Shown piece after piece: positions 18,901-27,736 of a stretch of 64,000 nt of DNA (within the stretch, counting starts at the first letter, position 1; every line of letters begins with the position of its first letter). Source of the DNA: Pseudomonas kielensis (GTDB taxonomy: Bacteria > Pseudomonadota > Gammaproteobacteria > Pseudomonadales > Pseudomonadaceae). Where the stretch lies: assembly GCF_014236655.1 (NCBI RefSeq), contig NZ_JACMYG010000001.1:124001-188000 (forward strand). Reading direction: 5' to 3'. Position numbers and translations under genes: made by a program. Under the pieces are notes generated by a model. That model worked only from the letters and a program-made list of their open reading frames with translations, had not been told where the DNA came from and ran no database searches.

Positions 18901-21900
18901 AGGCCGGTTGGAAAACACCGGATTCCACAGTCCATCCGCCGTGCGCGACGAGCGATTTCATGCGATAGAAATACTCCCCTACCTGTTGAGCCCTATAAAG
19001 ATTGATCAGGTAGTTATGGGCCAATGCTCCCACGCCATAAGCGATTCCGCCGACCACAACGGCCAAGGGGCCGGCGACACCCGCCAACGTGCCGCTTCCG
19101 GTGGCGACCAGTCCCAGTGCCAGGCCGGTGGCGTCGAAACTCAGTTGAACCGCGATGGCGGACCTGGCCGACGGATTGTCGGCGGTGACCAACTCATAGA
19201 TGTCGAACCCGACATTGACCAGCGCCAGCAGGTTGCCCGCCCCCACCCCCAACAGTCGCCCGAAGGTCCGCCCCAGCAGCGTCGAGGAGGTTGCTGCAAT
19301 CAGCTTTTCATCAAGCAAGGCGAGCTGCACCAGCTTGATCAGAGCATAGAGATCGGACACCACGCCATGCAGCACCTGGCTATAAATCACGTAGCTGTGC
19401 AAACGAACGCCCAGCGTCATCGGCGTACCGGCACCTTCAGCCAGAGAACCTTCGGCCTGCCGCAGGCTTTGCATGAGCGCCAGAATCGCAAAGCCGCTGT
19501 TCATCGTATTAACCGCCCCGGGCTCATGGGGCTCAACATCGTTGGGCGCGTTACCCAGCACCTCGAAGCGCTGGCGCAGCCAGTCCTTGATCTTGATCAG
19601 GTGCGGCTCATCAACCGTGACGTGCTCGACTTCTTGAGGTTGCTTGCTGTTGATCAATGAGAGGGACCATTGACCTTCCCCCGCCGGCTGCACCGTCTCG
19701 TACACCGGCACGAATCCTGGTTTCAGGGTGCGATTGGCGATCATTTTTTTCGTCACCGACTGGATGACCTGCGCCCAACGTCGCCCCTCCAACTCCGCGA
19801 TGCCACGCCCCAGACGCGCGTTCTCCGACAAGGCGCGAGCCCGCAGCGCCGCGAGGTGCAGTGAGGGCTCGAGCACGCTCGCGTCCTCCCCTCCCTGGTT
19901 CCCCAGTAATTGACCAACCCTCCCCCCTGAAGGAAGGGCGCGGTTGGCAATTTTCTGGCCGTCGAGCTCAATCAGATTGAACGTGTCACTCGTCACATCG
20001 ACAATCCCGTAGTGCCTGGCCAGCTCGCCATCGGCCAGGAACCGCTCGATGCCACGCTGCAAGTCCGCCACCTTATCGAAGCCGTACAGACCGAAGTTGG
20101 GATCGTAGAAGTGCCAGGTCGCGCTACCCTGCTCCACAACCTTGGCGACCAGCAGCGAATGATTGTCGGTGTTGAGCATCAGGCTAACGGAAGCGGCTTT
20201 CGCCTCCAGGGTCTGCAGCGCGCTCGCCAGGCTGACCGCCCCGCGCTTATCGCCAAACTCGGCCATCGGCACACTGCGCAACTCATCCAGGGTCAGCAGC
20301 AAGCGCTGGGTCGTGGGATCTTCCACGGCGACGTTGGCGCTGGCCAACCGGCCAATCAGGGTGCGCAGGGCGCCCCGGCCCTGCTCAAGCGCCGCAGCCA
20401 TCACCAGTGCCAACGGATAACAACGTCGGCCTGGCTCCCCCCCACCGCGCACCAGCAGATTTTGCGGCAACTGCCGGGCCGACGTGGCGTTGGCCTGGAA
20501 CATCACCTCGCGCATGGTATTGCCACGCTGGAGAATGGCAGAGCGATATTCATCCATGGCCCGCGCTTCGATCTGTGCAACACGTGCGCCCCACTGCCGT
20601 TCGCTCAAGGGTTCGGCAAAGGCCAGGACCTTGAGCGCCGCAGAGCGCTCCGTGAGTGACACGCCCTCGGAATGCGTATCAAGCCCGGCTTCGAAGGCTG
20701 CCGAGCGCTGCTGACGATACATGTGCTCAATTTGTTCGTAGCGCGCGACAATCCCTCGATCCTGGGTACTCTCAGCAAAGCTTTGGGCCTTGTCCCAGGC
20801 ATTGGCAAAGCCCACTTCGTCGAGCGCCTGCGCGCCGAACAAACTCCCGAGCACCACACGATGCAGTGGACTCAAATGCTCCACAGGCAACTTCCCTGCG
20901 GCAATCCGGGTCAACGCCTCATTCAGATTGCCAAGCAGTTCGGCGCCGATCGACGACGGCAGTTCACTGGCCGTTTGCGCGAGGATTTGCTGACGCTCAT
21001 CAAAGCCAATGGAAACCCATTTGTCGAAGATGACATCACCACTCAAGCGGTCATTCATCGCCCGGATAAAAGGCTCACCCAAATCATTGAGCAGTGATTG
21101 CAACACTGACGTCAACAACACCGGCTTACCTTCAACAACCGGCCAGCCTCGCTTGAAAGTCAGGGTTTGCTCTCTCAGCAGCTCCCCCAGGTTGGCGGCG
21201 TAACGCGACTTGAGTTTTCCGGATAGCCACTTTTCCTGCTCTTTGGCCAACCATTCACTCGGGGTGCCGTTCACCGTCCAGCCCGAGATCATCTCTTCCT
21301 CGGTGAAAACGTTATAGCCATCGGTCAACTTCAATCGGGCACGAACGGCATCCAATTGTTCGAATCCAAGGTGCGTTTCAGTGTAATCACTGAGCCCTGT
21401 GACAGCGGCACCGGGCCCAGTCAAGGTGATAGTGCCGCGAGCGCCGGTACGAATCCCATCCTGGTAGTACGTAAACATCGCAGAAAGAAGATTTTTAAAA
21501 GACATCAGCCGTGATTGTGTGAGCCTCCCTTCGGCCGTCCTTTCGTTGATGACGTTCTGAGCGACATCGAACAGGCGGTCTTCATCCCCCCACGCTATAC
21601 CGGCAATGGCAAGTCGGCGCTCTACTTCCTGCAGACAGTCATAATTGAATCGGATCGTTTGCATGATGGCCTGGGTCATGCCGCTCCCGGGGTGAGCCAG
21701 AATATGAGCGTTCATTTCCCCAGAGCCTTGCGAGCCGAACGCCGTGCCCAGGCGAATGCCATCCTGCGCTACCGAACTGTCCTGTGGCGGGACAAATATT
21801 TCACGGACACCGGGTTGACCACGCGCAAAGGCAAGCAATGCTTCTTTGTATTCTGCGGGGACGGTGTCAGTTCTATCCCCATAGCGCTGCCTGTCCCGGC

Positions 21901-22924
21901 CCGGCATCAAGCTGTCGTCATGATTGAGTAGCAGTTGCAACACACCAATCAGGGCGCCTTTCTTGAGACTACTGATATCGACGGCCCCCAGCTTTTCGGC
22001 CAGTGGCGGCAAGTAGTCCATATCGCTGTAACGGCCACCCTCCAGATGCAGGGCCTGCAGACGTACCACGTCACTGGCCGCGGCAAAGTTGCCGCGCATA
22101 CCGATTTCGCGCTGATAGACATCTCGCAGAAAGTGCTCACTGAACTCTTGAGCGGCATCACGCAGCCGCAGATCCGGCCCGACCATGGCCAGGTGAGAAT
22201 CCAGGCATTGTTGGCGAAAGGCTTCGAGCACCGTGCGATCCTTGCCATAGGCCCGCACCATCAGGTCGATTCGCGCCTCGTCCGCGCGGCCGGCCCATTG
22301 CGGCTGGCTCAGATACGTCGACATTTGCCACTTCAACAGCCGGGCACGGTCTTCAATCAGTCGCGACAGCGCCGCGGGATTCGTCTCTCTATCGCCCCCC
22401 GACTCCATGGCATGCACCCTGGCGCTGTCGAGAATCACCCGGTTCATCTCGAATGCCAGCAAGGCGTCGCGGTCGTACCAGAGGTTGAACGTATAACCCT
22501 GCGGAGCCAGCACTTCCCGCCAGATATTCATATAGTCACGCTGGATGTTGCCAACCTCACTGCCGCCGACCCAGACGAAGTGCATGATTTTTGGCACGGA
22601 CTCTGCCCCCGCCGACAGCAGGGTGGAAGTCGCGGCCAACCTGGATGTATACCGTTCGAGCCCGACCAAGGCCTGCTCGGCGGTCGCGGAAGGGAGGGTC
22701 GCCCGCTGATGAAACAGCGCGTCAAATGAGCGCTGGAGAAGTTGGACAGGCACTAACTTATCAGCGACTTCAGACGCTTGATTGGCGGCGAGATAATAAC
22801 GATCCAGCGCCTCGTAATCAGGCGCCCCCGAAAACTCGCTTAATTCCTCTTTTAGTTGCGCATAGGCTGTGGACGACAAAAATCCATCATGCCGTTCTTC
22901 GGCATTTACTATTGCATCTTCCAT
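15959..22924 (-). CDS. Giant toxin with TcdA/TcdB-type glycosyltransferase domain
   Basis: A 2321-residue protein. Start ATG 22924 is chosen because AGGAAG lies 8 bases upstream; a GTG at 22969 is the alternative. Residues ~105-480 resemble the large clostridial cytotoxin glucosyltransferase: VPKIMHFVWVGG, AAASDVVRLQALHLEGG and YSDMDYLPPL, with DxD at 301/303 for metal and UDP-sugar. Next, Cys835 (RRCYPLALV), His922 (NTDNHSLLV) and Asp941 (FYDPNFG) have the order and spacing of a YopT-like protease. Residues ~1225-1305 are Gly/Ala-rich hydrophobic segments like the TcdA/TcdB or Mcf/FitD pore domain. The last ~900 residues are beta-rich and unassigned; no clostridial-type C-terminal repeats are obvious. 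Expected role: modify host GTPases. No secretion genes adjoin it. Confidence 0.85.
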   Translation of the reverse strand: MEDAIVNAEERHDGFLSSTAYAQLKEELSEFSGAPDYEALDRYYLAANQASEVADKLVPVQLLQRSFDALFHQRATLPSATAEQALVGLERYTSRLAATSTLLSAGAESVPKIMHFVWVGGSEVGNIQRDYMNIWREVLAPQGYTFNLWYDRDALLAFEMNRVILDSARVHAMESGGDRETNPAALSRLIEDRARLLKWQMSTYLSQPQWAGRADEARIDLMVRAYGKDRTVLEAFRQQCLDSHLAMVGPDLRLRDAAQEFSEHFLRDVYQREIGMRGNFAAASDVVRLQALHLEGGRYSDMDYLPPLAEKLGAVDISSLKKGALIGVLQLLLNHDDSLMPGRDRQRYGDRTDTVPAEYKEALLAFARGQPGVREIFVPPQDSSVAQDGIRLGTAFGSQGSGEMNAHILAHPGSGMTQAIMQTIRFNYDCLQEVERRLAIAGIAWGDEDRLFDVAQNVINERTAEGRLTQSRLMSFKNLLSAMFTYYQDGIRTGARGTITLTGPGAAVTGLSDYTETHLGFEQLDAVRARLKLTDGYNVFTEEEMISGWTVNGTPSEWLAKEQEKWLSGKLKSRYAANLGELLREQTLTFKRGWPVVEGKPVLLTSVLQSLLNDLGEPFIRAMNDRLSGDVIFDKWVSIGFDERQQILAQTASELPSSIGAELLGNLNEALTRIAAGKLPVEHLSPLHRVVLGSLFGAQALDEVGFANAWDKAQSFAESTQDRGIVARYEQIEHMYRQQRSAAFEAGLDTHSEGVSLTERSAALKVLAFAEPLSERQWGARVAQIEARAMDEYRSAILQRGNTMREVMFQANATSARQLPQNLLVRGGGEPGRRCYPLALVMAAALEQGRGALRTLIGRLASANVAVEDPTTQRLLLTLDELRSVPMAEFGDKRGAVSLASALQTLEAKAASVSLMLNTDNHSLLVAKVVEQGSATWHFYDPNFGLYGFDKVADLQRGIERFLADGELARHYGIVDVTSDTFNLIELDGQKIANRALPSGGRVGQLLGNQGGEDASVLEPSLHLAALRARALSENARLGRGIAELEGRRWAQVIQSVTKKMIANRTLKPGFVPVYETVQPAGEGQWSLSLINSKQPQEVEHVTVDEPHLIKIKDWLRQRFEVLGNAPNDVEPHEPGAVNTMNSGFAILALMQSLRQAEGSLAEGAGTPMTLGVRLHSYVIYSQVLHGVVSDLYALIKLVQLALLDEKLIAATSSTLLGRTFGRLLGVGAGNLLALVNVGFDIYELVTADNPSARSAIAVQLSFDATGLALGLVATGSGTLAGVAGPLAVVVGGIAYGVGALAHNYLINLYRAQQVGEYFYRMKSLVAHGGWTVESGVFQPASEVVFRRVDLRAARVSLGSHLLLRGQRSGPGLPTLVGDVSQAIEINQRWGLSGHSLLPDDIKTLILPGTPQCAYGYDYQLMPGATHRHDLGFDELRELEHDSNGNRIFWFDPWTPFEYVMYALYPKYQATRVEVLLNEQCRSLYVPQMPREYHGTMSYYIGGVQGQYSLTLAPGVVAVELAALAEPATVQWVVRAAWTSETSVLFDARGLTLDGIRVEVSAESALYLELAPDRLFRVNWPAQQLELVQEQLPDNSDASELARYLTRLNHEHRLVIPYVPLYHFKVPLSDPQWPTYTNGFYETARERILYARDLPGGACAQIQLAAVKGDQVYFYHRDYPTVWRVDAITGKVNRRYRLFNPRMASSILSCHDVGEAIRVVQQVSDMNGVVFQFDYLLYPDEVDLKAITNTLSEEISSVADGFGWQGWSAFLQQFDPSDTVYDDDSPETGGDIRGWTAAFLSLQVHHGAQTLCGWLRVWDEWFVTDRELGLKSPTLLAARQMDGNSLVFYDAQARTLSLWVRQPGPVNGVLRTLLSDVDSVVTAGDTYLAQTHHGLVFEVNEEQVVLRSVNEQWLVAQEDWLAGLSVLAGQYAVSGFDILGLSDVRAQPLAARYLEGRVLLVGAEQGRRMHAVSLTHDKQALWLFAPDSGRLYRQPMLTLEQMRGLFGSGKQQVRRDDSNGWQGRWRQWLFAEVTAQGCGLRGVTREGVILELIEGQPARVTGVEQLFFDEANAAPLRKQKLTKLLARLAHASFLTTGQVGDICSWYDTQVRRRFFTTLSEEVPSAAYLGVHKGANPLLHDWRRGLMFSNRARDWWGREHDFWAKVNAALRDDEVLTIEGRGRIVDLLPLIPDGVTTLVLGYAQGLLECRVSPEAWMRLDCLIVDFDSLKPGGHLLSMELSISDHWLITLVDGHLMLIDSSDGRCLVLRGAEAHDEASRRELKLDLGFSGERLSLSLADLMAGIEPGVATSLWDHVESGNEV

Positions 22925-23227
22925 GATTTTTTCTTCCTGAAAACTGTAGTCAACTCGTTTTACGGGCACGCGCGGACATCCACTACAAGTAGCGACAACA
23001 TATATTTAATGCCGAACGATTGGTACCGGCCACGCCGCACTTTAATGAGTGAAACGCTTGGCTTTACTCCACATCAACAACGCTCTTTGCGCGTTGCTCC
23101 AGGGGGCGAGCAGCCAATCTAACGAATAGCCCCAGGACAGACAATTTGCACTCAATACAAGTCGTGTACTGTGGCCACTGTTATTGGTCCCCATACACAC
23201 TTCATGAGTCCGTAAACAAGGTAAAAC
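22925..23227. other. Intergenic region upstream of the toxin gene
   Basis: About 300 bp, A/T-richer than its surroundings, holding the leader of the large minus-strand toxin gene. No convincing ORF, RNA gene or repeat was seen. The toxin promoter should be here, but I could not pick boxes with confidence. Confidence 0.6.
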
Positions 23228-23255
23228 AATAACGCCCCTAAGAAGGGGCGTTATT
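23228..23255 (-). terminator. Intrinsic terminator after cobJ
   Basis: Perfect 11-bp stem AATAACGCCCC / GGGGCGTTATT with a 6-base loop, followed on the minus strand by GTTTTA. It begins 2 bp after the cobJ stop and ends the cobG-H-I-J operon. Confidence 0.9.
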
Positions 23256-23257
23256 AT

Positions 23258-24946
23258 TCAAGTGCCAGGCTTTTCACCATACCAGCGTGGCGTATAGACC
23301 CACTCACCACCGTCGCTACGGGGGAACGTGCAGGTAGTGGACGAGCCGATCAGCACCATGGTTCGCATGTCCACCTGGTCCGACGTCAACGCACCGAGCG
23401 TGGTGACACGTAGCGCCTGCCCCGGTCGACCGACATCCCGTCCCAGCACCACGGGCGTTTGTGCTGTGCGGTGCTGCGCGACAATCTCCAGCGCGCGCCC
23501 CAACTGCCACGGACGCGATCGAGAGATGGGATTGTAAAAAGCCAGGACCAGGTCCGCTTGAGCCGCCAGATCGAGGCGCTGCTCGATGATCGACCACGGC
23601 TTGAGGTTATCCGACAGCGACATCACGCAGAAGTCGTGCCCAAGTGGCGCACCGGCCAGGGCGGCGGTCGCCAGCGAAGCAGAAACCCCAGGCAGGATCT
23701 CCAGATCGACACTGTGCCAGCCGGGGTCGCTGGACTCGTGCAACGCCTCAAGCACGGCCGCCGCCATGGCGAACACACCCGGGTCTCCGGAGGACACCAC
23801 GATCACCGAACGGCCTTGCGCCGCCAGTTCGAAGGCGTGTCGGGCCCGCTGCATTTCTTCGCGGTTATCGGTGCAGTGCAGCACCTGGTCGGGACGAAAG
23901 GGCCCGGCCATGCGCACGTAGGTTTCGTAACCCAGGACGTCCGTGGCACGCGCCAGTTCTGCTTTGACTGCCGGCACCATCAATTGTGCAGCACCAGGAC
24001 CGAGGCCAATCACCGCCAGGCGCCCGCGCGGGCGACCGATCCGCGTCACATCCAACGGCTGCGGGGCGACGGCGATGGTCATGTTGCGCGCTGTTTCTAT
24101 GAACGTCACACCCGGCAGCGCTCTGAAGTCGCTCGCCGACGCCACAAACCGTAGCGGCACGCCCAACTCCAACGCGGCCTCGCGCAACGCCGGGCAAGCC
24201 ATCTGATCTGGCGCCGCCACTAGGCAAGCCAGCGCCTGCAGCGCGACGTTCGCGTGCTGCATCGCCGCGCGGATGGCGTTCGTCAGATCCGCCTCGACGG
24301 CACTCACCAGCACCACCACGCAGCGCGGATAAATCAGTAACTCGTCTGGGCTCGCCACTCGCTCGACACTGCCGACATGGATCGAACGACGCGCCTGCGG
24401 TTCTTCCGGCAACTGCGCCTGTTCCAGCCACGGTGCGGCGCCTTCGATACGCACGCTGTGCCCGGCCAGCAAATCGGAGACAAAACGTTTACCCGTCTCC
24501 AGATCGCCCAACGTATAACCGCTGGGCGGATTGAGCAGGCAGGTGCCAAAGCGCAGTTCACCGCTGGTGGTGATCGCGGGGGCCACCTCGAGCGCCGCGG
24601 CAATCTCCCGGGCCATGTCATTCACCCCGCCGAGCCCCCCCAGCAGCGGCACCACCGCGCTGCCGTCTTCAGCCACCGCCAGCACCGGCGGCTCGGCACC
24701 TTTCTCCAGCAGCAGCGGTGCCAGGGTGCGGATCACGATACCGGCCGCACACAGGGCAATGATCGGCGTGTCCTGTTGATAGAGTTCACGCAGGGTCGCA
24801 CCGAACTCCTGATACACCCGGTCTGCGCCCTCGACCCGGCCGCCGAGGCCGTGGATCAAGGCAGCGGGATACACCTGCTGCAGGCGACGGGCAGTGGCCA
24901 GGCTACCCTGGCCGAGAATGACAATGGCTGGCGTGGAATGGGTCAT
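23258..24946 (-). CDS. cobJ: Precorrin-3B C17-methyltransferase with N-terminal CbiG-like domain
   Basis: A 562-residue fusion acting in corrin-ring contraction. The N-terminal half (~1-300) resembles CbiG (cobalamin biosynthesis protein): IIALCAAGIVIRTLAPLL, EDGSAVVPLLGGLGGVN, and a CbiG C-terminal-like segment around LQALACLVAAPDQ. The C-terminal half is a tetrapyrrole methylase with RLAVIGLGPGAAQLM, VVSSGDPGVFAMAA and LAFYNPISRSRPWQL. ATG 24946 overlaps the cobI stop (TGATG). Such fusions are normal in Pseudomonas. With CbiD encoded nearby, the CbiG part may open the ring lactone as in the anaerobic route. Confidence 0.93.
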   Translation of the reverse strand: MTHSTPAIVILGQGSLATARRLQQVYPAALIHGLGGRVEGADRVYQEFGATLRELYQQDTPIIALCAAGIVIRTLAPLLLEKGAEPPVLAVAEDGSAVVPLLGGLGGVNDMAREIAAALEVAPAITTSGELRFGTCLLNPPSGYTLGDLETGKRFVSDLLAGHSVRIEGAAPWLEQAQLPEEPQARRSIHVGSVERVASPDELLIYPRCVVVLVSAVEADLTNAIRAAMQHANVALQALACLVAAPDQMACPALREAALELGVPLRFVASASDFRALPGVTFIETARNMTIAVAPQPLDVTRIGRPRGRLAVIGLGPGAAQLMVPAVKAELARATDVLGYETYVRMAGPFRPDQVLHCTDNREEMQRARHAFELAAQGRSVIVVSSGDPGVFAMAAAVLEALHESSDPGWHSVDLEILPGVSASLATAALAGAPLGHDFCVMSLSDNLKPWSIIEQRLDLAAQADLVLAFYNPISRSRPWQLGRALEIVAQHRTAQTPVVLGRDVGRPGQALRVTTLGALTSDQVDMRTMVLIGSSTTCTFPRSDGGEWVYTPRWYGEKPGT

Positions 24947-25680
24947 CAGCCTTGCCACCTGACACCTGGGACGATAATCAGCGAGAAGTACGGTGAAGAC
25001 ATCGGTTCGACCTCATCCAGCGGCACAATCTTCTGATTGGCCATGGTCGCCCGCTCGACATACAGCGCGCGCTCGGCCAGCCCCAGTTCCTCCAGCACTT
25101 GCCGCACTTTCGGGAAGTTACGCCCCAGCTTCATGATCACCGCCGCGTCGGCATCGCCCAGGCGGCGCTTGAGGTCTTCGTGGGGCAGCACGCCAGACAG
25201 CACCGACAGGCTCTGGTTGCGATACACCAGCGGCGCGCCGAGCACCGAAGCACCACCGAGCATCGAGCAGACACCCGGTACCACTTCGGCTTCATAACGT
25301 GTGGCCAGACGGTCGTGCAGGTACATGTAGGAACCGTAGAAGAACGGGTCGCCTTCGCAGATCACCGCCACGTCGCGGCCGGCCTCCAGGTGCGCGGCCA
25401 CGGCCTGGGCAGCACCGTCGTAGAAATCACTGATGATTTCTTCGTAGGACAGCGGCGCCGGCAACACTTCGGTAGTCACCGGGTACACCAGCGGCAGCAG
25501 GTTCTGCGCCTCTTGCAGGTGGGCCTCGATGATGCCGAAGGCATTGCCTTTCTTGCCCTTGGCCACGAAGTACGCCACCACGGGCGACTCACGCAGCAGG
25601 CGCAGGGCCTTGACGGTAATCAGTTCCGGGTCACCGGGGCCCACGCCCAGGCCGATCAAGCGTCCAGGTTGCTGCATCAT
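24946..25680 (-). CDS. cobI: Precorrin-2 C20-methyltransferase
   Basis: SAM-dependent tetrapyrrole methylase, 244 residues, that commits precorrin-2 to cobalamin. Motifs: [19 protein letters not shown] at the N-terminus, [20 protein letters not shown] for SAM binding, [14 protein letters not shown], and [13 protein letters not shown]. It overlaps cobH at its start by 4 bases and cobJ at its end by 1, so all are one translationally coupled operon. Two adjacent ATGs (25680, 25677) could start it. Confidence 0.95.
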   Translation of the reverse strand: MMQQPGRLIGLGVGPGDPELITVKALRLLRESPVVAYFVAKGKKGNAFGIIEAHLQEAQNLLPLVYPVTTEVLPAPLSYEEIISDFYDGAAQAVAAHLEAGRDVAVICEGDPFFYGSYMYLHDRLATRYEAEVVPGVCSMLGGASVLGAPLVYRNQSLSVLSGVLPHEDLKRRLGDADAAVIMKLGRNFPKVRQVLEELGLAERALYVERATMANQKIVPLDEVEPMSSPYFSLIIVPGVRWQG

Positions 25681-26303
25681 TCAATCTCCGTGGCGAGGGC
25701 ATTGACCGCTGCGGCGGCCATGGCGCTACCGCCCAGCCGGCCTTGCATGATCACGAACGGCACGCCACGGCTGTCCGCCGCGAGCATGGCCTTGGATTCG
25801 GCGGCACCGACAAACCCCACCGGGAAGCCGAGAATCAGCGCCGGCTTGGGTGCGCCGGCGTCGAGCATTTCCAGCAGGTAGAACAACGCGGTCGGGGCGT
25901 TGCCGATCACCACCACGCTGCCTTCCAGGTGCGGACGCCACAACTCCAGCGCGGCGGCGGAACGGGTGTTGCCCAGTTCGCGCGCCAACTCGGCGACGCT
26001 ATCGTCGCGCAGGGTGCAGATCACTTCATTGTTGGCGGGCAAGCGGGCACGGGTCACGCCCTCGGAGACCATGCGCGCGTCACACAGAATCGGCGCACCG
26101 GCCGCCAGCGCATCACGCCCGGCCTTGCCCGCCCCGGCGGAGAACTGCAGGCCATCGATGGCCTCGACCATGCCGCAGGCGTGAATCACCCGCACCGCGA
26201 GTTTTTCCAGATCGGCCGGGATACGGTCCAGGTTCGCCTCGGCGCGAATGATCGCGAAGGAGTTGCGATAGATCTCCTGACCGTCGCGGATGTAATCAAG
26301 CAT
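25677..26303 (-). CDS. cobH: Precorrin-8X methylmutase
   Basis: Moves a methyl group from C11 to C12, giving hydrogenobyrinate. 208 residues from ATG 26303 ([16 protein letters not shown]), a start that matches the family; the frame is open to 26399. Motifs RVIHACGM (with the proposed catalytic His), [26 protein letters not shown] and [13 protein letters not shown] are typical. The start overlaps the cobG stop by 8 bases. Confidence 0.95.
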   Translation of the reverse strand: MLDYIRDGQEIYRNSFAIIRAEANLDRIPADLEKLAVRVIHACGMVEAIDGLQFSAGAGKAGRDALAAGAPILCDARMVSEGVTRARLPANNEVICTLRDDSVAELARELGNTRSAAALELWRPHLEGSVVVIGNAPTALFYLLEMLDAGAPKPALILGFPVGFVGAAESKAMLAADSRGVPFVIMQGRLGGSAMAAAAVNALATEIE

Positions 26304-27648
26304 CAAGGGGGCTCCGTGGGCGGGCATCAAGCAGTGCGCCCGCCGCTTCAATAGTGAGGTTACGTGCTTGCAGGGCGCCGAAACCGGCCTGCCCCGCATC
26401 GCGAAAATAGAGGTCGTAGTGACCGGGGCTGACCGCCAGCAAGGTCACGGGCGCCGTATGGGCGGCGGCGCAGGAACGCGGGCAGCCGGATAAGTGCACC
26501 TGCAGCGGCGCGCTGGCTGATGGGCGCAGCGCGGCCAGGCGCTGGCCGTCGCGCTTGGTGTCGGCCAGGCCCTTGGCACACCCGGGCGAACCGGTGCAGG
26601 CCAGCACATGGGCCAGGGCCTGATCGGCGCTCAACAAAAACCCCAACGCTTGCAACTGTTGGCTGAGCGCGGGCGCGTCCTGCTCGCGGATGCTGGGCAA
26701 CAACAGGCTCTGCCAGGGTGTCAGGCGCAGGCTGGCATCACCGTATTGCTGACACAGGAGCGCCGCGCCCTGGAGCATTGCGCAGGTCAGCCGTCCCAAC
26801 GGCGGGACGGCCCCCACATGGACCAGGCCCGACTGACGCTGTGGATACGTTCCCAGGTGCTGCCCCGCCTGTGCCGGGGGACGCTGCCAGGAATCCAGTC
26901 GCCGCAGCGACAGTCGCTCACCCAGCCGCTCCAGCAGCGAGTCCAGGGAACGTTCGGCCAGCACGTGGCGCATGCGGGTCTGCTCTGGCCGCGCCAGTTC
27001 GAGAAACAGCTCCAGCACCGCCACCACCAGAGCGTGGCCGTCGTCGAGCCGCACCGCACCGGCGGCGGTGTCGGTCGGACAACCGGCCAGGCCAAAGGCC
27101 AACCAGGTCTGGCCATCCCGCTCGAACGCACTCAACCACAGGTCATGGGGATGCTCCAGCATGGCCAGCGCCTCCCCACCATCCAGTTGCACAGCGAACT
27201 TGGCGGACAGGTCATGCAGGCTCGGGTTGCTTTCCAGGGTGGCGAGAATCTGTGCCGCCAGCGCACGGGTGTCCAGCACCATGGCGCGGTCGATGCCGGC
27301 CGCCGGACTGAGCATCAGGTTGCGCACATCGTCGCCCGCCGCCGAGCGCGGACCGAGCCCGGCCGCCAGCAGGCGCTCAATCAGCCGCGAGTGCTCGCCG
27401 GTAATTCCGCGAATCTGCAGATTGGCGCGGTTGGTGGCCTCGATCACCCCACCGGCAAATTCCTCGGCAGCGGCGGCCACCGCCAGGGCCTGGGCGGCGC
27501 TGATCGAGCCGCCGCTCAGCTTGATCCGGCAGATCCCGCCATCCAGCGCCTGGACGATACGCAGCAACCCCGGACAGGCCGAGGGGCGTAAGGCAGGATG
27601 CAACGGACGTTCGTTCAAGGGGGCGACCGACTCAAGAGGTAGAAGCAC
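26296..27648 (-). CDS. cobG: Precorrin-3B synthase (CobG)
   Basis: Oxygen-dependent monooxygenase of aerobic cobalamin synthesis, related to sulfite/nitrite reductases. The 450 residues include PSACPGLLRIVQALDGGICR, the substrate segment IEATNRANLQIRGI, and cysteines for the Fe4S4 cluster: CTGSPGC and, 30-odd residues on, SGCPRSC. The predicted start is GTG 27648 (MLLPLESV) without a strong ribosome site, so the exact N-terminus is uncertain by about 20 residues. It is the first gene of the minus-strand operon and is divergent from cobL. Confidence 0.9.
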   Translation of the reverse strand: MLLPLESVAPLNERPLHPALRPSACPGLLRIVQALDGGICRIKLSGGSISAAQALAVAAAAEEFAGGVIEATNRANLQIRGITGEHSRLIERLLAAGLGPRSAAGDDVRNLMLSPAAGIDRAMVLDTRALAAQILATLESNPSLHDLSAKFAVQLDGGEALAMLEHPHDLWLSAFERDGQTWLAFGLAGCPTDTAAGAVRLDDGHALVVAVLELFLELARPEQTRMRHVLAERSLDSLLERLGERLSLRRLDSWQRPPAQAGQHLGTYPQRQSGLVHVGAVPPLGRLTCAMLQGAALLCQQYGDASLRLTPWQSLLLPSIREQDAPALSQQLQALGFLLSADQALAHVLACTGSPGCAKGLADTKRDGQRLAALRPSASAPLQVHLSGCPRSCAAAHTAPVTLLAVSPGHYDLYFRDAGQAGFGALQARNLTIEAAGALLDARPRSPLDA

Positions 27649-27683
27649 TTCGCGGGCGAAGGCGCGGTATTATGCCTGCTTTG

Positions 27684-27713
27684 TCCGACGGCATGAAAAG
27701 CCTGCCCGTCGGA
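27684..27713. promoter_or_regulatory. Inverted repeat in the cobG/cobL divergent promoter
   Basis: TCCGACGG and CCGTCGGA separated by 14 bases, in the only 88 bp between the divergent cobG and cobL operons. It could be an operator or a leader hairpin. No B12-box consensus of a cobalamin riboswitch is visible here, and the gap is too short for one. Confidence 0.45.
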
Positions 27714-27736
27714 ACCTTCATGTTTGAGGAATATAG

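Noticed and set aside
18842..19660. 272-codon plus-strand frame inside the giant toxin gene
   Set aside because: Lies wholly within the minus-strand toxin coding sequence and shows no domain or ribosome site.
27649..27736. Cobalamin riboswitch before cobG or cobL
   Set aside because: Only 88 bp separate the divergent starts and no B12-box-like sequence is present; only a short inverted repeat is seen.
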